This document shows, one piece after another, positions 24,776 through 34,225 of a stretch of DNA of 64,000 nucleotides. This DNA comes from Bacteroidales bacterium (GTDB lineage: Bacteria; Bacteroidota; Bacteroidia; Bacteroidales; P3), in contig JAFURZ010000008.1 of the NCBI GenBank assembly GCA_017480785.1, forward strand, positions 62,001 through 126,000, read 5' to 3'. The stretch's first letter is position 1. Each line of letters starts with the position of its first letter. A program made the position numbers and the translations under genes. Under the pieces are notes generated by a model. That model saw nothing but the letters and a program-made list of their open reading frames with translations, searched no databases and had not been told where the DNA came from.

Positions 24776-24799
24776 CAATTTCTTATTTGACGAAACAAT

Positions 24800-26086
24800 A
24801 TGGGTAAAAATAAATCTAATAGTCTGATTGTAAGTCTGAAGCGGTGCGCCCTGCTTGTGGTCGCCGTCCTCTGTTCCGGTCCGTTGGCGGCACAGTCGGG
24901 CCTCTATGTACCTTCGGCCAAGCCGGTGCGCGACATGCAGAAGGCGCTGACCAATCCCGAGGCTTTCTACCTGCTGCTCTCCGGTCCGGAGGGCGCAACG
25001 GCCTATTCGGAGGACGACCTCGACCTGCTGGATTCGGCCTACGGCATCGCCTTCAGCCTCGACAATCCGATGCTCTACACGATGACCATCGAGGGTTACG
25101 GTGGGGCTGACGAGAATCTTACCAAGCAGCGCGTTGATGCCGTCTACCGCTACTTCGCCATGCGCAGCCATGCCCAGTTCCCCATCCGCTATGCCCGGAA
25201 CCCTATCCACTGCTCGTGCCAGGGCGACACCACCGAGGTGCTGCGCTTCGAGGTGCCGGTCTCGACGGCGGTCTACCGCTATGCCGAGCTGCCGGAGACC
25301 CGCCGCCTGCTGAACAAAAGCGTCGACCTGAAAGGCAGTGTGCTCATCACCTTCCGCAACAACCCCGACGAGTGTGTGGGTAGCGCCCGCGGATGCTACG
25401 TGCCCCGCGAGGACAGCACGGTCTATGGCTACTACGCCTCGCTGCTGCTCAGCAAGGGGTCGGTCTATGCTGTGGAGAACACCAAGGACACCTGCCCCGG
25501 CGGCTTGCAAATCAAGATTGACGACTACCTCGACTACAAATACATCATGGAGCGCTACCGCCTCATTCCGCACCGCAAGCAGATACTCGTCCAAGCGGGC
25601 TTCATCGTGGTGCACTGCCAGCTGCCCGTGGCGCTCGATTCCTGCTCCGAGGTGCAGAAGGACAGCATCTTCGTGCGCATCCCCGTCACCCAGGAGCAGC
25701 TGGACGCCAAGCTGAAGTTCTTCGCCAAGGTGCGCACCTCGCGTGGCATGGAATACAAGCAGCTGCCCACGCGCAAGGTGCCGGGCAAGGGCGTCTTGGC
25801 GCTGCAGGCTCCGGTGAACGTGACCCAGCTTGACACCATCTATCTCGGCAAACGCATCCAGGACAAGGAGGTATCGAAGTACTTCTACGAGGTCTCCAGC
25901 CCCACCGAGGCCGCCTCGTTCGCTATCGGCGACCGCTTCTATGTGGCTTCGCGTCCCGGCAAGGACGGCCAGCCCGAGCTGAAGAAACCCCTCAAGCAGC
26001 TGTTCCGCATCATCCCCGACCAGGAGGAGGACACCACCCCCGTGAAAACAATAACGCCCAAGGGCGAAGAAATAATAGAAGAGTAA
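24800..26086 (+). CDS. Exported protein of unknown function
   Basis: 428 residues. The N-terminus has basic residues, a hydrophobic stretch and an AQS cleavage site ([17 protein letters not shown]). The mature protein is mixed alpha/beta, with several cysteines ([23 protein letters not shown]) that may form disulfides. The tail is acidic ([16 protein letters not shown]). I recognise no family. The stop overlaps the panB start by 1 bp (TAATG), so the two are translationally coupled, which gives no clear functional link. Confidence 0.7.
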   Translation: MGKNKSNSLIVSLKRCALLVVAVLCSGPLAAQSGLYVPSAKPVRDMQKALTNPEAFYLLLSGPEGATAYSEDDLDLLDSAYGIAFSLDNPMLYTMTIEGYGGADENLTKQRVDAVYRYFAMRSHAQFPIRYARNPIHCSCQGDTTEVLRFEVPVSTAVYRYAELPETRRLLNKSVDLKGSVLITFRNNPDECVGSARGCYVPREDSTVYGYYASLLLSKGSVYAVENTKDTCPGGLQIKIDDYLDYKYIMERYRLIPHRKQILVQAGFIVVHCQLPVALDSCSEVQKDSIFVRIPVTQEQLDAKLKFFAKVRTSRGMEYKQLPTRKVPGKGVLALQAPVNVTQLDTIYLGKRIQDKEVSKYFYEVSSPTEAASFAIGDRFYVASRPGKDGQPELKKPLKQLFRIIPDQEEDTTPVKTITPKGEEIIEE

Positions 26087-26904
26087 TGGCTTATTTACAG
26101 ACAGATGTGACCAAGGTCACTACCCGTGTACTACAGAATATGAAGCTTCATGGCGAGAAAATCGCCATGCTCACGGCCTACGACTACTCCATGGCCTCGT
26201 TGCTGGAGAGCACCAAGATTGACGTGGTGCTGGTGGGCGACTCCGCCGCCAATGTGATGGAGGGTCACAAGACCACCCTCCCCATCACCCTCGACGAGAT
26301 GATTGTCTACGCCACCTCGGTGGTGCGCGCCATCCAGCGGGCCCTGGTGGTGGTGGATATGCCCTTCGGCACCTATCAGGGCAACTCCAAGCAGGCCCTC
26401 GCCAGCGCCATCCGCATTATGAAGGAGACCGGCGCCGACGCCATCAAGCTTGAGGGCGGCGAGGAGGTGCTGGAGAGCGTGCAGCGCATCCTCTCGGCAG
26501 GCATCCCCGTGATGGGTCACTTGGGGCTCACACCTCAGAGCATCAATAAGTTCGGCACCTATGTCGTCCGTGCCACCGAGCAGGAGGAGGCCGACCGGCT
26601 GAAGAAGGACGCCCTGCTGCTGCAGGAGGCTGGATGCTTTGCGCTGGTGCTGGAGAAGATTCCCGCCAAACTGGCCGCCGAGGTGTCCTCCGAGCTGAAG
26701 ATTCCCACCATCGGTATTGGTGCCGGCCCACAGACCGACGGACAGGTGCTGGTGCTGCAGGACATGCTGGGCATCACCCGTCAGTTCAAGCCCCGCTACC
26801 TGCGCACCTACGGCACCTTCGGCGAGGATATAGCCAACGCCATCCGCCACTATATCAACGACGTGAAGAGCGGCGACTTCCCCAACGAGAAGGAACAGTA
26901 CTGA
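26086..26904 (+). CDS. panB: 3-methyl-2-oxobutanoate hydroxymethyltransferase
   Basis: 272-residue PanB, first step of pantothenate synthesis (ketopantoate from alpha-ketoisovalerate and methylene-THF). Motifs: [52 protein letters not shown], and [13 protein letters not shown] with the catalytic Glu. TIM-barrel length is normal. Methylene-THF is provided by the folate enzymes encoded elsewhere in this window. Convergent with clpS. Confidence 0.95.
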   Translation: MAYLQTDVTKVTTRVLQNMKLHGEKIAMLTAYDYSMASLLESTKIDVVLVGDSAANVMEGHKTTLPITLDEMIVYATSVVRAIQRALVVVDMPFGTYQGNSKQALASAIRIMKETGADAIKLEGGEEVLESVQRILSAGIPVMGHLGLTPQSINKFGTYVVRATEQEEADRLKKDALLLQEAGCFALVLEKIPAKLAAEVSSELKIPTIGIGAGPQTDGQVLVLQDMLGITRQFKPRYLRTYGTFGEDIANAIRHYINDVKSGDFPNEKEQY

Positions 26905-26908
26905 AGAG

Positions 26909-27193
26909 CTATTCTTTGATTTCCGAAGTGAGCTCCTTGTCGAGCAGCGCCTGGTGCATGGGCAGCAGCTCGCTGTAGGGGCCTTGCTTGACGACGCACG
27001 AGCCGTGGCAGTGGACGAGGATGGCACACTGCTCGGCCTGCTCCTCGGTGTGGCGGCAGATGTCGACCAGCGCCTTGATGACATAGTCGAACGTGTGCAC
27101 GTCGTCGTTGTAGAGCAGCAGACTGCAACCGCTGTCTTCCAACGTGTCTATCTCTTCTTCGGCCTCAGGGCTTATGTAGGGTCTCTCTTCCAT
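26909..27193 (-). CDS. clpS: ATP-dependent Clp protease adaptor ClpS
   Basis: 94 residues. ClpS delivers N-degron substrates to ClpAP (or ClpCP). The core SLLLYNDDVHTFDYVIKAL and the CAILVHCHGSCVVKQGPY segment are diagnostic, including the Asn-Asp and His residues that line the N-degron pocket. The start MEERPYISPEAEEE is the typical acidic N-terminus. It lies 11 bp downstream of ispF and ends 4 bp from the convergent panB stop. Confidence 0.93.
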   Translation of the reverse strand: MEERPYISPEAEEEIDTLEDSGCSLLLYNDDVHTFDYVIKALVDICRHTEEQAEQCAILVHCHGSCVVKQGPYSELLPMHQALLDKELTSEIKE

Positions 27194-27204
27194 GGTGTGC
27201 GTCT

Positions 27205-27684
27205 CTAGTTGTTGGTGGTGATGAGCGCCACAGCCTGGGCGCTGATGCCTTCTTCCCGCCCCTCGAAGCCCAGGTGTTCGGTGGTGGTGGCCTTCACCGA
27301 CACTTGGTCCAGGCCGATGCCCAGCGTGTCGGCTATGTTGCGGCGCATCTGCTCGATGTGGGGTGCCAGCTTGGGACGCTGCGCCGCCACGGTGCTGTCG
27401 ATGTTGCCGATGCGGTAGCCGTTCTCGCGCAGCAGGGAGCCTACGTGCGCCAGCAGCTTGAGGCTGCTGATGCCGCGGTATTGTGGGTCGGTGTCGGGGA
27501 AGTGCTTCCCTATGTCGCCCAGTGCGGCGGCCCCCAGCAGGGCGTCGCAGATGGCGTGCAGCAGCACGTCGGCATCGCTGTGGCCGATGAGACCGTGCGA
27601 GTGTGGCACCTGCACGCCCCCCAGCCACAGGGGCAACCCCTCGCCCAAGGCATGCACGTCATATCCGAATCCTACTCTCATCAT
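27205..27684 (-). CDS. ispF: 2-C-methyl-D-erythritol 2,4-cyclodiphosphate synthase
   Basis: 159 residues (158 from the second ATG at 27681). MEP isoprenoid pathway enzyme. Metal ligands are in [14 protein letters not shown] and [18 protein letters not shown]; the FPDTDPQY loop and the AQRPKLAPH motif are present. It overlaps the end of porV by about 4 bp and lies upstream of clpS. Confidence 0.95.
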   Translation of the reverse strand: MMRVGFGYDVHALGEGLPLWLGGVQVPHSHGLIGHSDADVLLHAICDALLGAAALGDIGKHFPDTDPQYRGISSLKLLAHVGSLLRENGYRIGNIDSTVAAQRPKLAPHIEQMRRNIADTLGIGLDQVSVKATTTEHLGFEGREEGISAQAVALITTNN

Positions 27685-28844
27685 TTCTCGGGCATGAGGT
27701 CCATCGACAGGGTGATGCGGATGGTGTTCGACAGAGGATTGGTGCTGAGTTTGGCCGTGGGAACCAGGTAGGCGAAGTCGAAGGAGAAGATGTTGTAGCG
27801 CAGTCCGAATCCCACGGTGGCATACTGGCGGCCGCCTTTGTTTTTATGCTCGAAGAAGTAGCCCGCGCGTACAGCGAAGGTCTCGGCATACCAGTATTCG
27901 GCTCCTGCCGACAGTTGCAGCTCCTGCACCTCTTCGCTGAAGCCACCCGGTGCGTCGCCGAAACTCTGCAGGGCGCCGGCGATGACGCCGATGTTGTTGT
28001 AGGAGGTCAGGTCCTGCGTGCTGTCGCTCCGGAAGCGCGGCGTGGGAACCAGCAGCTTGTTGATGTCAAGCATCACGGATATCTTGTTATAGTCGTCGAT
28101 GCGGTTGGTGTAGCGTCCGCCGACACGCAGGTTGGCCGGGAGGAACTCCTGGTTGTTGTTGTCCTCGCTGTAGCGCAGTTTGGCACCGAGGTTGCTGACA
28201 AAGGCGCCGAGGGCTATCTCCTCGGTCTTGCTGACGGGGCGCTGGTAGTAGAGTCCGATGTCGGCAGCCACCGAGTTGGCTGCGTGGGTCTCGCTGTTGC
28301 CGCTACCGTCGTTGATGGTCTGGCCATTGGTGAGGTCGCTTCGCATAAAGCGTCCCGTGGCGCCGAGCGACAGGTTGTCGTTAATCATCAGCGCATAGCT
28401 GACGTCGAAGGCGAACTCGTTGGGGTGCAGGTCGGTGACTTTCTCGCCCAGGATGTCGGTCATCTCGATGTCGCCCAGCGAGAAGTAGGTGAGCGAGGCC
28501 GCCGCGGTGCTGCGTTTGTTGATACGGTAGTAGCCGCCGAGGTAGAGCAGATTCATGTCGCCCACCTTGAGGTTGCGCAGCCATGGCGTGAAGGTGGTGC
28601 TGATACCCATGGTGCCTTCGATGAAGGCAAACTTGGCGTTGTTCCAGTGAGCCGAGTAGGCGTCGGGTGTGGTGGCCACACCCACATCGCCCATGCCGCT
28701 GCTGACGGCGTCGGGGGCAATGAGCAGGATGGGCATACCGGTGGAGATGTAGTTCTGGTTGTTGCTCTGTCCCAGCCAGGTGGTTTGTGCACACAGGCTG
28801 CCGCCCAAAGCCAGGACTATTGTCAGAATGGTGAGTCTCTTCAT
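27681..28844 (-). CDS. porV: Type IX secretion outer-membrane protein PorV
   Basis: 387 residues with signal peptide ending SLCAQ. FadL-like barrel signatures of PorV/Lpt[21 protein letters not shown] near residue 37, the NNAKFAF motif, and [19 protein letters not shown]. PorV shuttles type IX cargo from the translocon to the PorU sortase for cleavage and surface attachment. Adjacent, 53 bp after porU, on the same strand, which supports the assignment. Confidence 0.9.
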   Translation of the reverse strand: MKRLTILTIVLALGGSLCAQTTWLGQSNNQNYISTGMPILLIAPDAVSSGMGDVGVATTPDAYSAHWNNAKFAFIEGTMGISTTFTPWLRNLKVGDMNLLYLGGYYRINKRSTAAASLTYFSLGDIEMTDILGEKVTDLHPNEFAFDVSYALMINDNLSLGATGRFMRSDLTNGQTINDGSGNSETHAANSVAADIGLYYQRPVSKTEEIALGAFVSNLGAKLRYSEDNNNQEFLPANLRVGGRYTNRIDDYNKISVMLDINKLLVPTPRFRSDSTQDLTSYNNIGVIAGALQSFGDAPGGFSEEVQELQLSAGAEYWYAETFAVRAGYFFEHKNKGGRQYATVGFGLRYNIFSFDFAYLVPTAKLSTNPLSNTIRITLSMDLMPEK

Positions 28845-28897
28845 TAATTTTAATGTTGTTTTGTGCTATATAACGCAGGTCTGTTTGTTTTATTGCG

Positions 28898-31800
28898 TCA
28901 GCGAACCACACATTTTGTAGTTTGCTGATAGGAGTGTCCTTCGGTATCGGTCACGATGAAGCGTGCTAGGTAGAGCCCTGGCGGCACACCGGTGAGGTCC
29001 CACACCACCGGCCCCACTACGTAGCCGTCGGTGGCGACGGACGGCGTGTGCCTGTGGATACATTTCCCGTAGGAGTCGTATATCTGCATCTCGGCGGAGG
29101 CTACCTTGGCCGTGTTGTTCACCTCCAGGAGGAACTGGGTGCGTTCCCGTGCGGGATTGGGATGGCAGTGCAGTTCCGAGAGGGTCAGCGTGTCGCGATG
29201 GCAGACGGTGAAGCTCACCGTGGCCTCGGCCGAGCGGTTGAAGATGTTCCAAGCCTTCAGCGTGAGGGTGTGGTGCCCGGGGGCGAGGCTGGAGAACTGG
29301 TATCTGACGCTTCCGTGACCGTCGTGTTCCACGTCGGGCTCATACAGGTCGTTGAGCACCACCAGACTGCTGGGGTTGCCGTCGAGGATGGCGGTGATGT
29401 CGTGCCCCAGGCCCGCTCCGGCATTGATGCCGGTTGAGTCGTAGAGGAGCGCCACCAGGGTGGGGTCGCTGTCGGCGATACCGCCGTCAAGGAAGTTGGT
29501 GTCGCCGATGAAGAGCCGTATGGCGGGGGCCGAGGTGCACACCGATGCGCTGTCGTCCAGCCCACCGAGCAACAGCTGCATGTAGCTGCCCGAGGCGTGG
29601 TCGTTGGCCGACTTGGCATAGTGGCTCAGCTTGGCATAGCCGTATTGGTAGGCCACGTCCTGCGGCACGATGAAGGAGTACTCGAAGCGCCCGCCGCTGA
29701 CGGCCACGCTGCCGCGGTAGAGCACGTTCTTCTGCTGCTCGAAGCTCACCTCCGTGCCGGGGTTGTCGTTGGCCAGGGTGTGGCTACGCATGGTGCGGTC
29801 GAAGACGATGGGGTAGAGCGTGCCCTCGAAATCGGGGAGGAGCATGCCGGTGGAGTCCTGTATCTCTCCGGTGACGGTGACGCGCGACAGCACGGTGGCC
29901 GTGTCGTCGACACCCTCGGTGACGGCGCGTGCGTTGATGTGGGTCACCACCACGCGGTTCTCCGGTTGGCTCAGCCGCAGGGCGGGGTCGCCCGTCAGAC
30001 CGATACACTGTGCCACGGTGGTGCGGTTCTTGGCCATTCGCAGCGCATCGCCTATGGTGTTGCTGGGGTCGAGCGCGAAGGTCACCACATCGTTGTTGAA
30101 GCGTTCGATGTGGCTGATGGGACGGCTGGCGCTGATGACCGCCACCGCCGCCGCCGGTGCCAGCAGGAACGCCTCGGCGCCGCTGATGATGTCGGGCCGG
30201 TCGAAGCGTCCGTAGGAGCAGGTGCTCGTCACGAACAGCGGCAGGCGGTCCGTGTTGCTGTAGGCCTCCACGTCGCTCAGCTCTATGTAGCGCTCCGTGC
30301 CTATGTAGCTGTTCGACCCGTGGCCGATGTAGTTCAGCAGCAGGCATCCTTTGTTCATCCGCTGGCGCAGGGCGTTGTTCAGGTCTGGATAGTAGGAGCC
30401 TATGGCGCCGGAACTCTGGTGGTAGGCGTCGGCGTAGAGCTTGTCGATGTTCAGTTGCGGGTACAGGCGTCCGATGTTGCGGGCAACCACCTCGCTCGAG
30501 TGGGCAAAGGCGCTGTCGCCCGGATGACCCGGGTCGGCATCGTCGGCCAGCAGGGTCACATAGTTGCGCCAGTCGCCCCGCTCGCCGTCGGTCAGCAGGT
30601 CGCGCCGCGTCATGTAGGCTTCAATCTTGTCCACCATGTGGCGTGCCTCGGCCAGGCTCCTGGCCGGCAGGCGTCCCACGCTCACCTCCATCGTCTCGCT
30701 GGTGGCTCCGCGGCCGGTGGGCGAGAGGTAGCCCATCACGTCGTCGCTGCAGTAGGAGATGCCGTCTTCGTCGAAGGAGTAGGGGGTCTCGTAGGTCACC
30801 ACCGACGGCACGTCGGCTCCGCCCAGCAGGTGCCGTGCGTCGTAGGTGCCGCTGCCCATGATGAGGAGCCACCGCGGCGCCTCGGCGGGATGCCGCGCCT
30901 TCAGGTCGCGGAGCAGTGTCCGTATTGCCATGGGGTCCTGTTTGCCCGACGAGTATTCGTTGAACACCTCCTGGTCTGTGACCGTCAGGGTGCTGATGCC
31001 GTCGAAGAGTTCGTGCAGCGTGGCCACGCGTTGGGCCTCGCTCAGCAGGGCGGGGTGCGACACCACCACCAGCTCGGCGGCACCGCAACCGTGCAGGTCT
31101 TGGTTGGGCTGGGTGGCGACGGCGGCGGGCGTCAGGTAGCTCGTGCCGTCGAAAAGGACATATCTCCGGGCCGTGGCGGTGCTGTCGCTCCACTGGCCGG
31201 CGGCCAGCGCCATCTCGCGCTCGTGTCCTGCCTGCGTCACCTCCCACACGCGCACGCCGGCAGCGGTCCCGTCCAGGCTGAACCGGGCCGTCCCGCCCAG
31301 CTGCTGGTCGTTGCGCACCGTCAGCTGTCCGCCCCCGAAGGTCAGCGGCGCATGGCTGTTCAGCTCGATGAAGTCCAGATAGCCCGAGGCGGCGCTCTCG
31401 CCGGCGGTGAAGGTCACCGTGAAGGTGACGCTGGCGGCCGCCGTCGTGAAGGCATCGGTGACGGTGGAGTACACCTGGCGGCTGCTGATGCCGATGCGGT
31501 TGCTGTAGCCCGGGGCGCTCACCGCAAACTGGCCCGCGGCCGACGACTGGTTGGCCAGGGCGTAGCGCACCTTCATCAGGCCGTCGCTGTTGCCGGCCGT
31601 CTGCAGGGTGAAGGTGCGGCTGGGCAGGCCGGAATTGAAGCGCTCGCCCATCCATCGCTGCCCCGTTTGGAATATGTTGGTCAAATCGTTTTCTATGCGG
31701 GCCACGCTCGTGTAGGTCGTCACCGTCCCGGTGGCTTCCACGGCCGTGGAGGTGGCGATGCGGCGGCGCTCGCGGCAGCCGGTGGTGAGGAAGTAGTGGT

Positions 31801-32239
31801 TCGCGGTGGCGTAGGCGTGCTGCTCGTGTTCCCAGCGGGCGTCGGCGGAGGAGTAGTACCAGCGGCCGGCACCCTCGCCGTAGAACAGCACCGCGTCGCC
31901 GCTCCCGAACGTGCCGTCGCCGTCGGCATCAATCACGTCGATGGCCAGGGGCCTCAGCCCGTCGGTGGGCACCGCGCTGTTCTCCAGCGGAAGCATGCCG
32001 CCGCCGGCGCCGTAGACGCCTATGCTGTCGACGTCGGCCCCCGCCAGGCCCGGCACCTCGGCCGTCGTCAGGCGGTACAGGCCCTCGTGCTCCACGGTCA
32101 GCCTCCACCAGCGGCCGCTGCCCAGCGCCGACCCCTGCGCGCAGGCTCCCGCGCACGTGGACGCTATTATTAATATGTATAGCAATGCCCTTCTTGTCAC
32201 GATTGTCAATTCTTGCCTTTTGTATTCAATCTTCAACAC
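28898..32239 (-). CDS. porU: Type IX secretion sortase PorU (C25 peptidase family)
   Basis: About 1113 residues. PorU cleaves the C-terminal signal of type IX cargo and transfers it to the cell-surface glycolipid. The gingipain-like peptidase core has the catalytic His in LLNYIGHGSNSY and Cys in FVTSTCSYGRFD. The C-terminal domain (CHPNPARERTQFLLEV, IYDSYGKCIH, GLYLARFIV) is itself a T9SS-type beta-sandwich. A hydrophobic signal ends CAGACAQ. The start is uncertain: GTG at 32239 or GTG at 32200, the latter giving a more compact signal peptide. Coupled with porV. Confidence 0.92.
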   Translation of the reverse strand: MLKIEYKRQELTIVTRRALLYILIIASTCAGACAQGSALGSGRWWRLTVEHEGLYRLTTAEVPGLAGADVDSIGVYGAGGGMLPLENSAVPTDGLRPLAIDVIDADGDGTFGSGDAVLFYGEGAGRWYYSSADARWEHEQHAYATANHYFLTTGCRERRRIATSTAVEATGTVTTYTSVARIENDLTNIFQTGQRWMGERFNSGLPSRTFTLQTAGNSDGLMKVRYALANQSSAAGQFAVSAPGYSNRIGISSRQVYSTVTDAFTTAAASVTFTVTFTAGESAASGYLDFIELNSHAPLTFGGGQLTVRNDQQLGGTARFSLDGTAAGVRVWEVTQAGHEREMALAAGQWSDSTATARRYVLFDGTSYLTPAAVATQPNQDLHGCGAAELVVVSHPALLSEAQRVATLHELFDGISTLTVTDQEVFNEYSSGKQDPMAIRTLLRDLKARHPAEAPRWLLIMGSGTYDARHLLGGADVPSVVTYETPYSFDEDGISYCSDDVMGYLSPTGRGATSETMEVSVGRLPARSLAEARHMVDKIEAYMTRRDLLTDGERGDWRNYVTLLADDADPGHPGDSAFAHSSEVVARNIGRLYPQLNIDKLYADAYHQSSGAIGSYYPDLNNALRQRMNKGCLLLNYIGHGSNSYIGTERYIELSDVEAYSNTDRLPLFVTSTCSYGRFDRPDIISGAEAFLLAPAAAVAVISASRPISHIERFNNDVVTFALDPSNTIGDALRMAKNRTTVAQCIGLTGDPALRLSQPENRVVVTHINARAVTEGVDDTATVLSRVTVTGEIQDSTGMLLPDFEGTLYPIVFDRTMRSHTLANDNPGTEVSFEQQKNVLYRGSVAVSGGRFEYSFIVPQDVAYQYGYAKLSHYAKSANDHASGSYMQLLLGGLDDSASVCTSAPAIRLFIGDTNFLDGGIADSDPTLVALLYDSTGINAGAGLGHDITAILDGNPSSLVVLNDLYEPDVEHDGHGSVRYQFSSLAPGHHTLTLKAWNIFNRSAEATVSFTVCHRDTLTLSELHCHPNPARERTQFLLEVNNTAKVASAEMQIYDSYGKCIHRHTPSVATDGYVVGPVVWDLTGVPPGLYLARFIVTDTEGHSYQQTTKCVVR

Positions 32240-32316
32240 CCATAACGCCCGTTTGCAATATTTATTGTATTGCTGCCCGGCAATTAATTTCCCTCCGCCG
32301 AAATCACCCCACTCTT

Positions 32317-32437
32317 CTCCCTCATTTTTACGGTAGTATTACGGTAGTATTACGGTAGTATTACGCTTCAAAAGCGTAATACTACCGTAATACTACCGTA
32401 ATACTACCGTAAAAATGGCGGAGGATGTGGGGAGGGG
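32317..32437. repeat. Large perfect hairpin of tandem ACGGTAGTATT units with conserved flanks
   Basis: Three 11-bp units ACGGTAGTATT and ACGCTT, a CAA loop, then the exact reverse complement: about 46 base pairs of stem (32323-32417). The left flank is CTCCCTCATTTTT and the right flank AAAAATGGCGGAGGATGTGGGG. The same element, both flanks included, is inverted at 47948-48066. It lies between divergent porU and tRNA-Arg; nothing else is seen in 32240-32534. Confidence 0.95.
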
Positions 32438-32534
32438 AGGGAGGGGGTACGGGAGTCGTTTCCGGGGAGGGTGAAAAATTTTTTTTCGACTACATACAAT
32501 AATATTTTCCGGTTGGAGTTATAGTAGGCGAATT

Positions 32535-32608
32535 GGCCCCGTAGTTCAGCTGAATAGAACGTCGGATTCCGGTTCCGAAAGTCGTGGGTTTGAATCCCGC
32601 CGGGGTCA
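32535..32608 (+). tRNA. tRNA-Arg(CCG)
   Basis: A 74-nt cloverleaf: acceptor GGCCCCG/CGGGGTC, D arm GTTC/GAAC, anticodon stem TCGGA/TCCGA with loop TTCCGGT (anticodon CCG at 32569-32571, reading CGG), T arm GTGGG/CCCGC with loop TTTGAAT. The discriminator is A and CCA is not encoded. Confidence 0.93.
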
Positions 32609-32615
32609 CAAAGAT

Positions 32616-33491
32616 ATGAAAAAATCCACCCATCCCTTGCTGCAAATGCTTGTGATGCTGGCTATGGCATTGGGTCTGATGCTTGTCGCCACGCTCGTCA
32701 CGGCGCCGTTGCTTGTCCTTTCCGGCGGCACGCTCTCCACCCCGGCCCTGCTGGTGGTGCAGGCCGTCACCCAGCTGCTCACCTTTCTGGTGCCGGTGCT
32801 GCTGACGACGCTCATCTACTACCGTGGCCGCCAGCGCGAGTTCTACCGCCTCGACTTCAGCGGGCCGAAGTGGCTCCTCGGCCTCGCGGGTGTGGTCGTG
32901 ATGTTGCTGCTCATCCCGGTCAACGACTGGCTCACCGTGTGGAACGACTCGTGGAATCTCGGCCGCCTGGGCGAGCTGATGCGCAGCCTGCAGGAACAGA
33001 CGGAGGCCATCCTGCAGCAACTGGTTGCCGTCGACACCGTGGGAGGCCTGCTGGCCAACCTGTTGGTGGTAGCCCTCATTCCCGCCGTGTGCGAGGAGGT
33101 CTTCTTCCGCGCCGGCATACAGAACCTGTTGCAGCGTTGGATTTCGGCCGACGGGCGCAAGCCGTGGGGTGTGCATGTGGCCATCTGGCTCACCGCCATC
33201 CTCTTCAGCCTCGGCCACGGCGAGCTCTTCGCCTTCATGCCGCGCCTGGTGATGGGAGCCACGCTGGGCTACCTCTACGTCTATGGCGGCTCGCTCCTGC
33301 CCAACATGCTGGCCCACTTTGTCAACAACGCCCTCGTGGTGGTGCTCTACTGGCTGGTGGCCCGCGGAGTGCTCGACATTGACCCCGAGGCGCCGCTCCA
33401 GGCAGGCCTTGAGCTGACGGTGTGCTGCACCGTCGCCGCCGTCGCCCTCTTCGTGGTGACATTCACTAAAAGAATGAAAACTAGCCGTTAG
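32616..33491 (+). CDS. CPBP-family intramembrane metalloprotease
   Basis: 291 residues with about eight hydrophobic segments. The CPBP (Abi/CAAX prenyl protease-like) motifs are complete: EEVFFRAG (motif 1), FSLGHGEL (motif 2, His) and NMLAHFVNN (motif 3). Such proteins cleave or bind membrane substrates; roles range from prenyl processing to bacteriocin immunity. It starts 8 bp after the tRNA-Arg gene and may be read from the same transcript. The substrate is unknown. Confidence 0.88.
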   Translation: MKKSTHPLLQMLVMLAMALGLMLVATLVTAPLLVLSGGTLSTPALLVVQAVTQLLTFLVPVLLTTLIYYRGRQREFYRLDFSGPKWLLGLAGVVVMLLLIPVNDWLTVWNDSWNLGRLGELMRSLQEQTEAILQQLVAVDTVGGLLANLLVVALIPAVCEEVFFRAGIQNLLQRWISADGRKPWGVHVAIWLTAILFSLGHGELFAFMPRLVMGATLGYLYVYGGSLLPNMLAHFVNNALVVVLYWLVARGVLDIDPEAPLQAGLELTVCCTVAAVALFVVTFTKRMKTSR

Positions 33492-33649
33492 TAGCCACCT
33501 ATTATGTGCCCGACTGAGGCCTTCCGGGCTGCTTGTGTGAAAAATATTGTTCGAGTGCATATAGTTGTTTTCCAGCGGGATGTGCGATATTTGATTGTTA
33601 AAAAACAATTAAATTGAAAAAAAATATTCACCAATTGGAAAAAAAGTAG

Positions 33650-33657
33650 TAATTTTG
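33650..33657 (+). promoter_or_regulatory. -7 element TAATTTTG of the HU gene
   Basis: TAATTTTG followed by C, about 50 bp before the HU start, in a very AT-rich 215-bp gap (33492-33706). No clear -33 TTTG. Confidence 0.5.
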
Positions 33658-33706
33658 CAGTCCGATTTTGATGAAAGACAAACAATAACATTAAAATAAA
33701 AGTAAA

Positions 33707-33991
33707 ATGACAAAGGCAGAAATCGTAGCTGAAATAGCTCAGAAAACCGGTATCGAGAAGGTCGCCATCCAGGCCACCGTCGAGGAGTTCATGTCCGTTA
33801 TCAAAGAGAGCCTGTCGGAAGGCGAGAACGTCTACCTGCGTGGTTTTGGCAGCTTCATCGTGAAGAAGCGCGCCGAGAAGACCGGCCGTAACATCAGCCG
33901 CAACACCACCATCATCATCCCGGCTCACAACATTCCCGCATTCAAGCCCGCCAAGACCTTCATGCAGGAAGTGAAAAAGAAAGTGAAATAA
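33707..33991 (+). CDS. HU-family DNA-binding protein
   Basis: 94-residue histone-like protein that bends DNA and compacts the nucleoid. The fold signature is clear: helices MTKAEIVAEIAQKTGI and VEEFMSVIKESLSEG, then the beta-arm segment VYLRGFGSFIVKKRAEKTGRN with the conserved GFGSF, and PAHNIPAFKPAKTF. Normal HU length. Followed 17 bp later by a tiny basic gene and a strong terminator. Confidence 0.94.
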   Translation: MTKAEIVAEIAQKTGIEKVAIQATVEEFMSVIKESLSEGENVYLRGFGSFIVKKRAEKTGRNISRNTTIIIPAHNIPAFKPAKTFMQEVKKKVK

Positions 33992-34008
33992 AGTAAAAGT
34001 ATCTACAA

Positions 34009-34098
34009 ATGCCTAACGGAAAGAAACACAAACGCCATAAAATGTCGACGCACAAGCGTAAAAAACGCCTGCGCAAGAACAGACATAAGAAGAAATAA
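34009..34098 (+). CDS. Tiny basic protein, ribosomal type (AURKAIP1/COX24-like)
   Basis: A 29-residue ORF: MPNGKKHKRHKMSTHKRKKR followed by LRKNRHKKK. Over half the residues are Lys, Arg or His. The 'KRHKM.THKRKKRLRKNRHK' pattern resembles the AURKAIP1/COX24 (bS22-like) mini ribosomal proteins, so a ribosome-bound role is likely but unproven. It lies 17 bp after HU and just before an intrinsic terminator, suggesting an HU-small protein operon. Confidence 0.7.
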   Translation: MPNGKKHKRHKMSTHKRKKRLRKNRHKKK

Positions 34099-34140
34099 GG
34101 CGTAAGAAAGGTAGCAAGGCTACCGCCTCTGAAAAGACTA

Positions 34141-34190
34141 AAACAAATTACACACCACCCTTCGAGGGTTGGTATGTAATTTGTTTTATT
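34141..34190 (+). terminator. Intrinsic terminator after the HU / small basic gene operon
   Basis: The stem AAACAAATTACACACCACCC pairs with GGGTTGGTATGTAATTTGTT around a short TTCGA loop with one or two mismatches, and is followed by a T-rich tail (TTTTATT). It lies 42 bp after the small ORF and before rng, and makes longer upstream reading of rng unlikely. Confidence 0.85.
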
Positions 34191-34225
34191 GTATTGAACC
34201 TGTATTAATCACTGCAATATTATTA

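Noticed and set aside
32317-32437. Possible CRISPR array (repeated 11-mers)
   Set aside because: Units are contiguous with no spacers and the second half is the reverse complement; it is a hairpin, and no cas genes are present.
34169-34225. N-terminal extension of RNase G
   Set aside because: It runs through an intrinsic terminator hairpin and lacks homology; GTG at 34226 gives the family start.
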